Origin: Adiantum capillus-veneris
Taxonomy: Eukaryota; Streptophyta; Polypodiopsida; Polypodiales; Pteridaceae
Direction: 5' to 3'
NCBI GenBank assembly: GCA_014529385.2
Contig: CM043962.1
Span: forward strand, 42,812,598 to 42,876,597
Length of the DNA stretch: 64,000 nt
Shown here: in pieces, positions 1 to 12,634 of the stretch
Layout: the number at the start of each line of letters is the position of its first letter
How positions within the stretch are numbered: position 1 is the first letter of the stretch
Program-made: the position numbers and the translations under genes
The notes under the pieces: model-generated
What the model was told of the DNA's origin: nothing
Database searches by the model: none
The model's input: the letters and a program-made list of their open reading frames with translations, nothing else

Positions 1-1193
1 ATTCAATTTACACCATTCCACAATGGTGGCAACTGCCATTCGACGTTGACATCACCAGTGACTGTCTGTAGGTGCAGCGAAGGGTGGTCGTGAGGTATTG
101 CACGTAGGGCAACGACCACCAACCAATAGCAAACCATGGGTGCCCCAAAGGTGCACTAGAAAAGAGTGAATCAAGTGATGATTTTGTCTCAATATAGATA
201 GTGGTTTTTTGGTGAAGTCTTTCCCTTCTCTCTTTATCTTCCTACATCTTTATTCATCTCTCTATTCTTAATTCGAACAAAACGACATGACTAAAACCTA
301 ATTTTTCCCCCTTAAACATGTCATTTTGATGGCCCCCACCTCAAGTTGAGTGGGGCTACTACCTGCACTGAAGGGCGTGTTATGAAGTGCCACCATTCTA
401 AGGGAGCAGATAGCACAGGACATCATACAGTACCAACAACTCTCCGATGAGGAGTTGAAGGCTATCATACGGAGGCTACATGAGACGTTGAGGCATGTGC
501 AAATAGACAAGGGCTCTTCTTAAGACCCTTAGGTAGGACAAGCATGCAAATTTAATCTCAATTCACATAAAACCCCTTTTTGAGAGCCAACTTCTACTAC
601 TCAGTCTCGACATACACTAGGCTCAGCAGCCACGTGCTGGAGACCTCACACAACACGATTGTGCTACACAATATTAGTTTAGTTTATAATTGTAAAATTG
701 TAATGTTCCCAAAAATTTTCTTCTCGACGAGTCTGGCGGTGTATCTCTATGACCTCAAGACCTTCTCCAACCTCGACACCCTCTTTGTCATCGTGGTCCC
801 ACGTCTGCCACACCCTCACCAAGGCCCACTACTGAGCAACAGGGACCCTTTCGCACGTGTGTCAGCTTCTATGATGTCACGTGCAACATCGACACGGATG
901 AGCACCTTGGGCCCATTGAAGATGGATGGCTATTTCACTAGCGCATAGAACAACTATTCGAGATCTACATGCCTTGACTCCACGTACTTTGGGCATACAT
1001 ATGATTTGTGAGTTTCAAAAAGTTCGACTTGTTCTAACCCATCTTCTTGTAATGTAGAGGTCAAATAGAGCTTGACAAAGATTTTGTGCTTGCCCAGATG
1101 GAGAAATAATTTGGAGTGGGATGGAGCCATAAAGAAGTGCTAAAGGATTGGCAAGCTTTTACAATACAAACAGGACAATGCATGGTTAGTGCT

Positions 1194-1195
<2 letters not shown>
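1..1195. other. Unassigned AT-rich stretch
   Basis: No gene or mobile element is recognised here. A 42-codon open stretch on the plus strand (395-523), rich in Glu, Gln, Ile and Arg and ending in TAA, reads like the tail of a coding region, but it has no start codon and no recognisable family. Other open frames are short and of low complexity. Confidence 0.4.

Positions 1196-1255
<60 letters not shown>
1196..1255. repeat. (GA)n microsatellite
   Basis: About 30 uninterrupted GA units. The array directly abuts a LINE 3'-end remnant on its right, so on the minus strand it forms the (TC)n tail of that LINE. Confidence 0.95.
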
Positions 1256-1258
<3 letters not shown>

Positions 1259-1345
1259 ATGAGAGAGGGAAATGAAATGTCCTATTTAACGTCTTCAACA
1301 TACCAAAATGTCTTATAAACCAAAATTTGCATCCAATAGAATCTA
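1256..1345 (-). mobile_element. LINE 3'-end remnant
   Basis: This strip resembles the 3' end of LINE-2 (from 15763) and of the truncated LINE copy at 30 kb. It contains AAATGAAATGT, then TTAACGTCTTCAA (about 1286-1298), then a diverged form of the CCAAA..TGACCTATGAGACC block. On the minus strand it is followed by (TC)n. It is a short, severely 5'-truncated copy with no coding sequence. The right boundary is uncertain because similarity fades gradually. Confidence 0.65.
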
Positions 1346-2190
1346 ATACTCTATCTAGAAAGGTATGGAGAGTAAAAACATGAACACCCAAGCAAAAATT
1401 AGCTAGAACGAACAAAAATTGGAACATAGAACCATATGACACTTAGAATCATAAATTGTAGTAAAACATAATAGAAAATGTAGATACTTGGTACTTGGAG
1501 AGATCATAGAAACATCATTCAGATTGGCTCTTTGGTACTTGAAGAGATTGAGAAGACCTGTCTATGGGGAATCGGGCTTTAAGTAGTCATACAAGGCTAT
1601 CACCACAAGAATTGCCGCACAACCCACCCAATGTTGGTAAGGTTTAAACAGATCAATGACAATTTTTAAATCAAGGGAGTTCGTTCTTACCAATGAGTCT
1701 GGGAACTCGCTCTTGTGAATGGATCAGAGTGCCCATTCTCTTCTCTATAGTACCTTGGCTTTTAGGGGTTAATCAAGCTTGGAGAGAGATCAATTATCAA
1801 GTCAATGTCCTTCATTGCTTCTTGAAACTCTTCAGCAATCAAAGTATGCATTGAGATTGAAAGTCAGTGGAAAATTAATCGATGGTTGAGACTCTCTCAA
1901 AGCTCAATGTCCAATTGCGAGGCAAGATCTTTTGTCGTCCATTGTATCATTGTTGCTCTCTTCCTCGTTAGAGTAGTCGCCATGTGCTAAGGTTGTAAGG
2001 GGATGGGATTGTATAAAAGTCATGTTGCTCTCAGCAAGATTATCTTGGCTTGCCTCTTTTGAGATCCAAGCTTCGTTGGTGATGCCAAACATCCGATGTC
2101 CGCAAAGATTGACAAGCACAACTTGCCTCCATGGACTGAGAGAACTAGAGGAGTATAGAAGAAAGCCTACTCACAATGTGTTGGTAAACA
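1346..2190. other. Unassigned stretch
   Basis: No recognisable gene. A 71-codon minus-strand open frame at 1904-2119 is rich in Asn, Asp and Ser and has no family signature. It could be decayed transposon coding sequence related to the CACTA remnant to the right, but nothing shows this directly. Confidence 0.3.
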
Positions 2191-2194
2191 ATAT

Positions 2195-2582
2195 GGTTCC
2201 TATGTTGTCCATGATGGTTTTAAAGAATCAACTGACCAAAAATCAGATGGCTCTTCTTTCATTGTAGCTCTAATCCTTTTATACTTAGCACAAAACCAAT
2301 CAACCTCCAATACAATATGTTAACATAAGATATCAATAATACTTTTAGAAAACATTTAAACCAAGGAGTGTTAAACGTTTTTATAGATGGTTCCTATGTT
2401 TTCAGTGATGGTTTTGAAGAATCCACTAACCAAAAATTGGATGGCTCTTGTTTCATTGTGGCTCTAGTCCTTTTATGCTCATCACAAAACCAATCAACCT
2501 CCAATACAATCTGTTAACATACGATATCAATAAAACTTTTAAAAAACTTTTAGGCCAGAAGTGTCAAACATTTTTGTATACC
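2195..2582. repeat. Tandem duplication, 194-bp unit, two copies
   Basis: The sequence starting GGTTCCTATGTT at 2195 recurs at 2389. The two copies run in parallel for about 194 bp, sharing ACAAAACCAATCAACCTCC and TTAACATA.GATATCAAT. They differ by scattered substitutions and small indels, so the duplication is old. It looks non-coding. Confidence 0.85.
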
Positions 2583-2895
2583 TATAAGTTTATATTACCC
2601 GCTTACAAACATGGAATGTCAGTTCATAAATTACCAAACATAGTTTCCATATAGCCAAGCTCATCATCAAAAGGGTTTGTGTCTTTTTGACTTGCATGTG
2701 ATTGTTGCTTAAGAGATGAAACAATGTAAGAATCTTGAGTTAAACATCGTTGATCGATTTTGTCAACTCGAATATGTCCATAGGCCCACATGTTGCTATG
2801 TGTGCATACCTAAAAATTGGATATATAAACTTTAAGCAATAATACAAAATGTCAAACAACTTGATAAACATATTTTTCTCTGTCAAAGAAAAATT

Positions 2896-2921
2896 CTGTG
2901 TGTGTGTGTGTGCGCGCGCGC
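2896..2921. repeat. (TG)n(CG)n microsatellite
   Basis: A short alternating purine-pyrimidine tract of GT units followed by GC units, at the right edge of an otherwise featureless AT-rich stretch. Confidence 0.85.
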
Positions 2922-3019
2922 TTGTAAGTGATGTCTTCTCCTTCCAAAATTTTGTCTCTAATATGGTTAGATTATTATGAAAGAATGAATGGAGGTTCAA
3001 TTCTGATAGATTCACAACC

Positions 3020-5215
3020 TCTTTGTCTTCTTTGTGGGATGCAAACTTTTTGGTACTCTTTCAAACAAATCTTTTCATATATTGTGAGCTATAAATAACA
3101 AATGTGGACATGTTCAAATGTTCTGTAAGTGAGAGCTTGTGAGGAATGCCCATGCCCTTGCCGCATAACACCTCATCTGAAAGTGTAAGAGACTCTTCTA
3201 TTGTCCCCATCCACGATAAGCATCCTCTTCAACACGTTCAAGGTACTCTAAAAGGTAATATTTGAACTCTCCAAGCACCCATCCTCAGCCATTGAACCTT
3301 TTGGTTGCACTCTTTGGCGAACAAGCCTCTTTAAAACTCCCATAAATCTCTCAACTCAAACATCCAACGAGTGCTAACAACGCGTGTAATCTCTATCTCA
3401 TTTACTAGGTGGATGAGTACGTGGACTTGAATGTCAAAAAAATAAGTTGATGGTTGCTTCTCTGTCAAGCAAAGGAGGTCAATGCACCCCCCTTTCTTTT
3501 GTGGTATTAACCTTGCATCAATTTTCTTAAACATGATCCATCTCTAAAAAAACATAGACATTATTTTAAAGGTTTATTAAAAGCACATAGATAAACATGT
3601 GTGAGCTATAAATATACCTTGCTAGCTTCCTGAAATGATATATAATATTTCAAATACTACCTGTTAAGAAATCACCAATAATAAGGGATAGAACATGGTA
3701 ACTTAGAAATTGACAATGAGTTACTTATCATTTGCTTGGAACAACAACTTGACGTTGCGATAAAAAAGGTTTGGGTTACCTTAATGAAATTATGATGATC
3801 ATGTGTCTTTAATTTTGGAAGGGTCGTGTCTTCCATAGAGAATACATTCTTCAATGAAGTACCATATCCCATGAGTGTGAAAAAATATCATCTTTTGCGT
3901 TTGATCACGTTAATCTCTTTGGAGGTAAGCATCCATGATACAGATGCATAATTTTTTTGGACATATCTCTTCATCAATACGGGGCCACAAAGTTGGGCTT
4001 GTAATTTTGCTCTTTTAATTGGTTCTTAACTATCTCCGTCTCCTTCAAATATGTTTCCACATAGACTAGCCTACATTTTTCAATACAAAAATAGGATCAA
4101 GAAGATGAAACATCTTCAAATCCTTCCAATACTCTAAAAAAAAGCAAATAGAGATAGAGCGAGCTAGAGCAATTGTCCTCGATATCACTCATCATTTTTG
4201 TCGCTTGCAAGCTCTGACTCTAGATCAATGATGAATCCTTCGGTTTACTTTTGATACATCTATAGGTGTCATCTATACTAGACATTGTTCATTATCGACC
4301 TTTCAATTAAAATGTTTAGCTTATGTGCTTCAATGTAGAAAGTGATCTTCGGCCAAGAATCGTCTGTGTCAAGGTTTTCTTGTTTACAAGATGCTTACTA
4401 TACATAGATTTCAACCAATCACTACAAGGCGGGGCAAGCTTTATAACCCTTTGTTGAGTACCTTGTACCCATTAGTAAAACATTTAGGTTGAGAAAAATT
4501 AATTAGACTAAAATAAAAAAATTTGCATGTATTACCTAAACACAATTCACTTTGTGCACAAAATTAAAAGTCGTGTATAAGCCATACAAAAATTTCACAA
4601 GCTTTAAATCAATTTTGATATATCAAGCATGTCTATGTCTCTCCGCAACTCTTGGAGATCATCAATTAGAGGTGTTAAAGATACGCTAATGTTTTTAACT
4701 TGATATTTTCTTGAGATTATAAGAAACAAAATTAAGTGCTCTCTTTTAAAGCAAATAAAAGATGGCAAGTTGTAGTTAATTAGAACTAGTGGCCAAGTAG
4801 ACCATTTATTTGAAAATATGAAGAATGGATGCACACCATCCAAGCCAACGCGCATCTTAATGTGTTGTGGCTCTTCATCAAACTTTGACCATATGCTTGA
4901 AGGCAAGACAATCCAAGAGAATTCTATAATCCCATATGTACTTGCATTCTTTGACCCCGAATTCATAAGTTTTGCTAAATCTTGGGTTCAAAAAATATAT
5001 GTTGTACATGAAGAGCTAATAAAAAATATCAAAACACTTTACGATAGATCTTTTTGCTCGTATCTTTATAACGACATGTTTTACATGTTGGGTATCTCTC
5101 TTCGCTTTCATATTTGCCTTTGTACAAAATATAATCATTGGGACATGCATGCATGGTTTTTTAATCGAGTCCAAGCTTGCTCAACATCTTCTTCACCTCA
5201 TCTTGTAATGTAGGA
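3020..5215 (-). pseudogene. CACTA (En/Spm-type) transposase remnant, TNP2-like
   Basis: Minus-strand fragments line up in order with plant TNP2-type transposases. From the N-terminal side: a CPNDYILYKGKYE zinc-binding stretch followed by CKTC near 5090-5160; MRVGLDGVHPF then WSTWPLVLINYNLP (about 4700-4870), the hallmark of the catalytic domain; LKTHDHH near 3800; FFDIQVHVLIHLVNEIE then STRWMF (3340-3460) of the DUF4218-like region; and QRVQPKGSMAE near 3290. Such enzymes cut and paste elements with CACTA terminal repeats. The frames are interrupted by stops, shifts and possible intron gaps, so no working protein is possible. I could not find convincing CACTA termini. Similarity is recognised by eye from known family motifs. 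Confidence 0.85.
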
Positions 5216-6744
5216 ACGACATTATTTGAAGGTCAGAACTTTTGAGATAAAAGCTTACAACTTTTGAGCAAACACCACATATAAATTAAGTATCAAAACA
5301 TTTGAAAATAACACAATTAAGAATAAATAAGCTCGTGCTTAACCATAGCAAATTTAAGCCTTCATAGATTTGCTCAAACGCTTCAGCTCTATGAAAACTT
5401 TCTTTATCACATGTGCCACTTTCTTTGTAGCAATCATTAACAAAATCATCCATGCCATTATCGTCATCAAAGACATCATTCTTCTTGTCAATATGTGAAC
5501 CATACAGTTTCTTTAATCTTTCATAACTGATTTAATCACTCCTATGAAGGAGTCTCATGCACTCAATCGATATGCGAGAGATGCCATGAGAAGGTAGATA
5601 CACATCGTTCTCAACATCATATTCTAGAACCTATCACATTTGCACAACCATGAGCATTCAAAATGCAAGAAACTAACTTAACATTTTGTAACAAATTCTC
5701 ATTATTGGTAAATGAGACAAATTTGTTAGACAAAGAAATAATTATCAACAAATATAGACGCGTAAAATTCAAAATTTTGATAGATAATCCAAAAGTGCAT
5801 GTTTCATGTTTACATATTTAGAACATTGGAAAACGAGACCATCCAAAGAGAAAAGAACCAGAGAAATTTCAGCTCTGAAGTGGAGGTGCTCTTTTTTACC
5901 TAAAAAATACATGCTTCACTAATAGTTCATCATCAGTCCTTCCTTGAATGTGATTAATTAGTCATTTTATATTTTGTGAGTATATGGCTTGCCCCATCTA
6001 TATAAAGTCTTTGCATCTTTGTGTGAGTAATGCCTCTATCTAGAAGGGAGCCTGCATTGAAATGCAAACCATAAGTGGTCATGCTATGGATGTACCACGC
6101 CAGCTGATGCAAGGAACCCCATCCATATATGGGTCCACAAAAGCTCATGAGGGTCACCTCTAAATGTGATGAAACTTGTAGATTATGTGCAAAGAATATG
6201 CCATGTCCTCCTGAAAGGCTAGAAGGAGCTATCCTATAACAAGTGCCCCAAAAACCAAAAACCTCTCCATCTTAAGAAAGAGATTGTCCATACCATCCTC
6301 CGTAGTGTTTGCAATTATATGTTTACACTAGAGACTGTAAACGGATGGGCAATGCATGATCGCCACGAGCCTCATTCTCAAGGTCGAGAGGCAAAGGCTG
6401 TTGTAAAACGTCTATTTGCAGTTCTTAGACTACATGATTGTGCCATGTGTGAGAATGATGAGCAACTTAACCATAGATGGCATCCTCATTATCAACTAGA
6501 CATGCATATCCCTACATGTGAAATATTGGTTATATTATTGAAAAAGCCAACCATAAGAATCCAAAGAAATAATGATTGGAATAAAGAACACTAGCCATAG
6601 GTTGATCTTGGTGTGTGGACATTGGTGCATGAGCATAAACACATCGATCTGACTCATGTGAATGACAAGGGAATTGCGGATTTCGATGTGAACCTCGACA
6701 TAGCATTCAATTTAAGATGATGAGAATGAGAACAACCCTTAATT
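5216..6744. other. Unassigned, possibly 5' part of the CACTA element
   Basis: Minus-strand fragments around 5390-5530, with an acidic Asp/Asn run and EAFEQIYEGLNLLWL, may be the N-terminal part of the same transposase, but I cannot anchor them to a known motif. A plus-strand open frame at 6319-6594 and a following acidic stretch at 6601-6716 have no recognised domain. Confidence 0.3.
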
Positions 6745-8490
6745 TTGGATTTGTTTTTGTATAGACCAAAGACTACGATCGGGCCCCGATACTAGATGGC
6801 CACCTACTAGGGATACACACCCTTGTAAAATGCATTTCCACCAGTTTCTAATGGTAGAGGAGGTATCACTTTCTTTGCCACTCTCCACTACTTCACCTTT
6901 CATAGTAGCCATGAAAATAGCCATGCAGTCAACCTCACAACCAGGAGTGTCCACTATAGGTTGTTTCTTGCTCAACGAGGATATGCAAAAATCGCTAGTG
7001 GACACTCGGGTGGCATCGATCAGAAACGCATTATCTGCATGCTTGACATAAAAAGTGCACTCAGTTAGACTATTTTAAAAACCATGTGCTACCAAATAAG
7101 CATGAAACTTTTCATACCAAGCAAGTGGAGCTTTCTTTAAATGATACAAAGCCTTCTTCTTGCCCTTTTTGAACAAAACCATAAGGTTGTGCTATATACA
7201 CTCCCTCATGCAAATCACCATTCAAAAATGAAGTCTTTGATGTGTAGTCCAACCATTATGAGCAAAAGTCTCATCAAAATCAACTCTTCTCTTGAGCACA
7301 CCCTTCTACCACAAGTCTAGCCTTATAGTGATCAATAGAGCATCATGCTTATCTTTTAACTTAAAAACCCACTCAATATCAATGGTCCTTTTGCCACAAG
7401 GCAAGCCAAACAAAGATAATGTTCTATTAGTTACAAAAGCATCATACTCAGATTGCATTATAGCCAAGCAATTTTTTGAATTTTGTTTTTCATCAAATGA
7501 CAAATGTTCTTCCTCATCATACATACTAGAAACAATTAAAACATAACAATCTGATGGTTAAGAGGCATGTTGAGAATTTGAATGAGTATGACTAGACAAA
7601 GGTGCATCCAATTTATAGCTATGCAAGGTTTGCACCAGCCACCTTGGAATACCTCTAGCCTGCTCATTTTCAACCAATTACATCTTGTAAATTTGCATAA
7701 GAAAATGGCTTCTCTGTAACATAATTTTGAACCTTGCAAAGGATGCAAATGTGCCTTCTTATGGTTTACATTTGTATTCCCACCATTAAATAGAGGCAAC
7801 AACATGGCATATCCATTTTGTGAGCTCATATATGTCTCCATAATACATGTTAACAAGAACTGAACCGCATCTTCCACACAAACAACATCTTGGATAATCA
7901 AGTTATGCTTTGTTTGTAGATGATACAACTTGTAACCTCTACTTTGTAGACTTTAACCATCAAAAATACATTTCATAGCCTTATCATCAAATTTTGTGCA
8001 CTGTTACTCAAGCATTACAGCATAATCCAAGCAACCAAACACATGCAAGTGACCAATAGATGTTTATTTGCCACAACAAGCCTCATATGGAGTGATAGAC
8101 TGCAATGCTTCAATGGGACACGATATCCTCATGCCATCAAAATGCATGTGGCAAAGCTTGAATTTTGACTATGCATCATGGCATTTTTATAAGTGACCCG
8201 TTTTTCCTCTCATCAACACCATTTTGTTGAGGGGTATACAAAATTGTACATTGTTGTTTTATCCCATGACTTGCTATAAATGTATTGAATTTTGTAAGCA
8301 TATACCCCCCCCCAATCAGAATGGAGGGTCCCCACATAAATACATTTTCAGTCATAAGCATAGATTTTTGAATCACATAAACATTTTGGACAGCCTTAAG
8401 CAGGTATATGTGTGCATGCTTAGAATAATCATCAACAAAAGTCACAAAGTACAAATGATTCCCAAAATATGGAGTATGCATCGGACACAA
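6745..8490 (-). pseudogene. Ty1/copia pol remnant (integrase, linker, RT start, RNase H)
   Basis: Read on the minus strand, the pieces follow copia pol order. Integrase core: YFVTFVDDYSKHAHIYLLK then YTPQQNGVDERKN (8176-8490). Integrase-RT linker: TPYEA, HLHVFGCLDYA, KCIFDG, SRGYKLY and IIQDVVCVED (about 7850-8110). RT entry: EYDAFVTNRTLSLF and WVFKLKDKHD (7306-7524). Then VDFDETFA, and KKALYHLKKAPLAWYEKFHAYL near 7090-7150. RNase H: SSLSKKQPIVDTPGCEVDCMA (6880-6970). The central RT, including its catalytic YxDD, is missing, so RT is joined almost directly to RNase H by an internal deletion. Stops occur throughout. Gag and protease are absent; the integrase end abuts an oppositely oriented copia scrap at about 8500. 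Confidence 0.9.
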
Positions 8491-8503
8491 ATTTGTAGGA
8501 GAG

Positions 8504-8937
8504 ATGATCTGGGCTTATGTGCATATGCAAGACAATTGTGCTAATCTTTTCGCAAAGGCTCTATCTCGTGAGAACTTCGACACTTGTTACAAAGCTTTGG
8601 GCCTACTCCCCTTTGTACATAGGGTCTGTCACTTTCCTATATATGAGTGCCAGGTCATGTTCATCTCATCACTCCGAAGGGGGATCTGTTACCATATTCT
8701 GGTGGTGATATGTGTGAACATACTTAGGACCCACAGGGCAAATTGTTTTTCTTTTATCTTCTTCATCTTCGTGTGCATCCCTGCAACGGATGCGTACCTA
8801 ACATGATAGGGTTGTGGAGGCATATCATTTTTTCTCCTTTGTCTACTCGAATAAGCTCATGTGCTCATTGCGCAATAGTGAAAAAAAAGAAGAGGAGGAG
8901 CACCGTAGGAACAATCTCAAGTAGGATCAAATTTTGA
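8504..8937 (+). mobile_element. Ty1/copia 3' scrap: RNase H tail, polypurine tract, LTR start
   Basis: On the plus strand, NCANLFAKALSRENFDTCYK (about 8525-8590) matches the extreme C-terminus of copia pol, where ADIFTK.L type motifs sit just before the stop. A purine run (GAAGGGGGA, 8676-8684) follows, then TGTTACCATATTCTGG from 8687, the expected position and TG start of the 3' LTR. The LTR's right end is not identifiable, so the stated end is approximate. The piece points away from the minus-strand copia at 6745-8490, so two copia fragments meet in opposite orientation. Confidence 0.7.
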
Positions 8938-9128
8938 TAGGCACCCTTGCCTATTACATTTTATAGAATTTACATATGTTTGGATATTTTAGTGATTTTT
9001 TCAAAGGATGGCTCACATTGTTGGTGTTAAAAATGGGCATGATACTTGAGAATGGTAAAATGCAGTCAAAAATCAACCTTGCATGATTCTCAAGAGACCT
9101 CATAGATCTATCCAACAAGATTTGAACT

Positions 9129-9133
<5 letters not shown>

Positions 9134-9203
<70 letters not shown>
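9134..9203. repeat. (GA)n microsatellite at LINE-1 3' end
   Basis: About 35 GA units. On the minus strand the LINE-1 3' end reads straight into this array as (TC)n. Confidence 0.95.
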
Positions 9204-9207
<4 letters not shown>

Positions 9208-9299
9208 TTTTATTATCATCCTCGGAGGTCAAATATGACCTATGGGACCAAATTTACATGTGATGTAGTATGTGTATGGATGATGAGTGACTCTCGATG

Positions 9300-12200
9300 C
9301 TCCAAAATTGTAGTGATGAGAGTCGCAATGGAGAGCCCACACTTTGGCTGGGAGAGGAAAGTGTGTAGGTCTAAGTTATGACTGAAAATGTGAGAGAAGC
9401 AAGTCCGGATGTGATCAAAAGCTGAGCACTCTAGTAGTGTGTGGTACTCAGACTCTCAAACTTGCAGTGAGCATAATGTGCACAATCGATTTGACTCTTC
9501 TCCATTGCCCCAACGCCCTATCTCGCATCGAAGGAAATGGGAGCTAGCCGAATTGCTGTGATAGTGCGTATCGCGGACAAGGGAATAGGCTCAAGCATGT
9601 AAGTGTGAGTACGGTTTCCTCTCTCAGCGAAGAACATGGTTTTGTAGTTGGGGGCAATATAGGTGGTGTAATGTATGAAGAGTGACCCACCGGATTTCTC
9701 CTAAGCCGTAATACATTGGCGTTGTAGAAAAGCTTCATTCACTTGAGAGTCAATTGAAGCATCATGTAGCAAGTGTAATGCATCCCATCTCCCAAACCAC
9801 TTCTTTATGTCTTGCATCCATCCTGTGCTCAAGATCTTGCTTTTATGCGTCTTTTGAACTTTTTTTCTTGCTTCCCATGCAATTGTAGGAAGTCGATGTG
9901 AGGGGTTTTGACGCATCTTTATCATGTACTCCACAACCCTTTCCATGCCCATAACCTCAATTAGAAGAGATCCCAACTCAAGAAGTAGGAGCATATATGG
10001 TGTTTGTGTCTTAACTTGGAGAAAGTTTGTAAGAAAACGCTTTTGGACATTCTCAAACTCTTTCCAAGTAGACTTTGAGATGCTCTCGCCCCACACTTCA
10101 ACTCCATAAAGAAGAACCGGTGTCACCAATGCATCAAAAAGATACTTCTTGAGAACCCAACACTTGATGTTTCCCGCATTACACATGTTCTCAAATGCAT
10201 AATATGCTCTCTTTCCCGCTTCCAAACGACGCATAGCACATTCATGCCACTTGTGATTGGATGGAACCTCAAGGCCAAGGTACTTAAAGCTCTCAACAAC
10301 TTCAAGTGTCTCGTTGTTGTACACAATGCATGGCTTCTCCTTATGGTTGGTTTTCACAAGCATAACCTTTGTTTTGGATTCATTTACAATCAGCCCACTA
10401 TGCAAGCAAAATTTCTCAAGGACAACCATAAGCTTTTGTGCATCTTCTAAAGTGTGTGCTAGAAGCACTACATCATCCGCATACAACAAAAGCATGATTA
10501 CCGCATTGCAAATAGTGACCTCTTCAATGCCTTCTTCTTGCATAAAGTCAAGTACCATTTGTTCCAATTGATCGATGCATAGACCAAAGAGAGTTGGTGA
10601 CAATGGACATCCTTGTTTAACCCCAATAGTGCTTACAAAAATTTCTGAAATTTCTCTTCCCATGCGCAATTGACAAATCACCTTCTCATAGATTCGAGAA
10701 ACCGCAAGCATAAACTCACTTGGCACTTGGAGTTCTTCCATCCTTCTCCACAAATTGTTACGTGGAATCATATCAAAGGCTTTCTTAAAGTCCACAAAAC
10801 AACAATACAATTGCTTGCCTTTCAACCGACTTTCCTCCATGAGAACACGAAGAGTGACAAGATGATCAATGGTGCTATGGCATCGACGAAAACCCGCTTG
10901 TCCCTTTTCACGCTTGTCATTCTCTTCAGCCCAATCACTCAATTTCATCTCCATTATGCACCCAAACAACTTTGCCATAAGAGACCCAATCATTATAGTC
11001 CGGTAGTTGTTACATTCTTTACATCCCCTCCTTTATGCAAAGGCTTAACCCAATTAGTACTCCAATCATAAGGCATACCATGGTTAAGTGCAAGGTTGAA
11101 CATATCACACATCCACTCATGGGTAAAATCTCCCGTCCATTTGATCATCTCCGGCTTGATACCTTGAAGATCTCCCGCTTTGCGAGTGGCCAACTTTTCA
11201 AGCCCACCGCATACATCCTCAATAGTAAAAAAAGACGGCATACATGGAAGTGAACCATAAAATGGCATTTTTTCAGTATTTGCTTGCTCATATAATTGCC
11301 TACAATGTGTGTACATATCCACTAGACTCAAGTTACCAAAATTCTCAACCCGCTTGCCTCTCAAGTTTCTCCAAAATCTTCCATATGCATGTGCCTTTTC
11401 TTGGACTTGAAATTCTTGTTGCTTTACTTCCCATCTTCTTCTCTTCTTTTGAATCAATGCCTTGTATGTATGCAAATGACTTTGATAGTTGTCTTTGTCT
11501 ATAGTTGCATCAAGCTTTATCAAGGACTTTCGAGCATCTTGACATTCTTTATCAAACCACCTTTTACGTGATCTATCTTTGTTGATACCATGGAGATGCT
11601 TTATGGCAAAGCATTCTTCCGCACAAGAAAATAGCTTTCTTGAATGCTTCCCATTTAGTTTCCAATGGGGCATCACATTGAAGCTTTGTCATCCATAATT
11701 TTTGCTCAACCATTTCAATGTACATTGGTGCCCGTTTGAAATCCATACATAGTGATAACTTCTCTTTCCTTTGGCTGAGATTATCATGCTTAGTTGCTTC
11801 TCCACATGAAAGGTCAATACATAAGGTGCGATGGTCGGATTCCGGGGTCCATTGACCAAACATAAAACTCTTTATGCGATACATGATGGCTTCAGAGAGT
11901 AGCATATAGTCAATCACACTATCCCCATTATGTCTCCTACATGTAAATCCATTGGTTCCACTCCACAAAGATACACCATTGGCAATGAGCATACCCGTGC
12001 TATTACACATGTGTAAAAGTAACTTTCCATAGTGATCCGGCTCTTTCTCATCCATTGAAGTACGATCATACAAGTGAACTTCTTCCAACTCCCTTGAAAT
12101 GTATGGCATATCAAATTGTTGAGTATCATGTTGCAATGTTTTTGTGCGAGCATTCATATCCCCAAATACAATAACATCACCTTCACCTTTGAAATAAGCA

Positions 12201-12628
12201 ATGTCCTCTTCCAAATTAGAAAATGGTTGATCTCTATCCATGCAAGCATAAAAGGGAGAATCATGATGAGGAATGTAGCAACCGGCTACAAAAATGGGTG
12301 CTCTTTCTGGTGTCATAATTTTCAGCCATACATAACGTTTGTACTTGTCATCTTTCACAATTGATACAAAATCTTCCAATCCTTTCTTAACCCTACATGC
12401 TAACCCTCCTTGTCCTCTTCGTTGCTTGAGATTCTTTGACCACATCAATGAATGCACATTGTAATCCTCCAAGCCGTTAATCCTTTGTGTATCATGCTCC
12501 CAAGTTTCAACAAGAAGTACAACATCGGCTTTGCTTGTTAGTTCATCAATGCCAACCCCCGCATTCCATGGGTATCCATTACAATTCCAAAAGCATATTT
12601 TCAATTGTAACTCGGTCTCATAGGTCAC
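9300..12628 (-). pseudogene. LINE-1 ORF2: endonuclease-reverse transcriptase
   Basis: This enzyme nicks target DNA and copies LINE RNA at the nick. The APE-type endonuclease (11573-12628) starts at an ATG only 6 nt after the ORF1 stop and in the same frame. It has WNCNG, VETWEHD, FGDMNAR and ESDHRT, so catalytic residues look intact. After a frameshift the linker and RT entry lie in 10993-11676. A second shift leads into the RT (9701-10993) with QAGFRRCHSTIDH, VKQGCPLSPTLFG and the catalytic LLLYADDVVLLA. A third shift near 9700 moves the C-terminal zinc motif (LCTLCSL, then EYHTLLEC, about 9420-9480) out of frame. The left limit is approximate. Without the shifts it would encode roughly 1,050-1,100 residues. 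Confidence 0.9.
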
Positions 12629-12634
12629 GCATCC

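Noticed and set aside
580-948. 122-codon plus-strand open frame
   Set aside because: No domain, no codon pattern and no supporting neighbour; length is within chance for this region.
4421-4430. CACTACAAGG as a CACTA terminus
   Set aside because: It lies inside the transposase remnant, has no matching inverted partner or 3-bp TSD that I could find, and is short enough to occur by chance.
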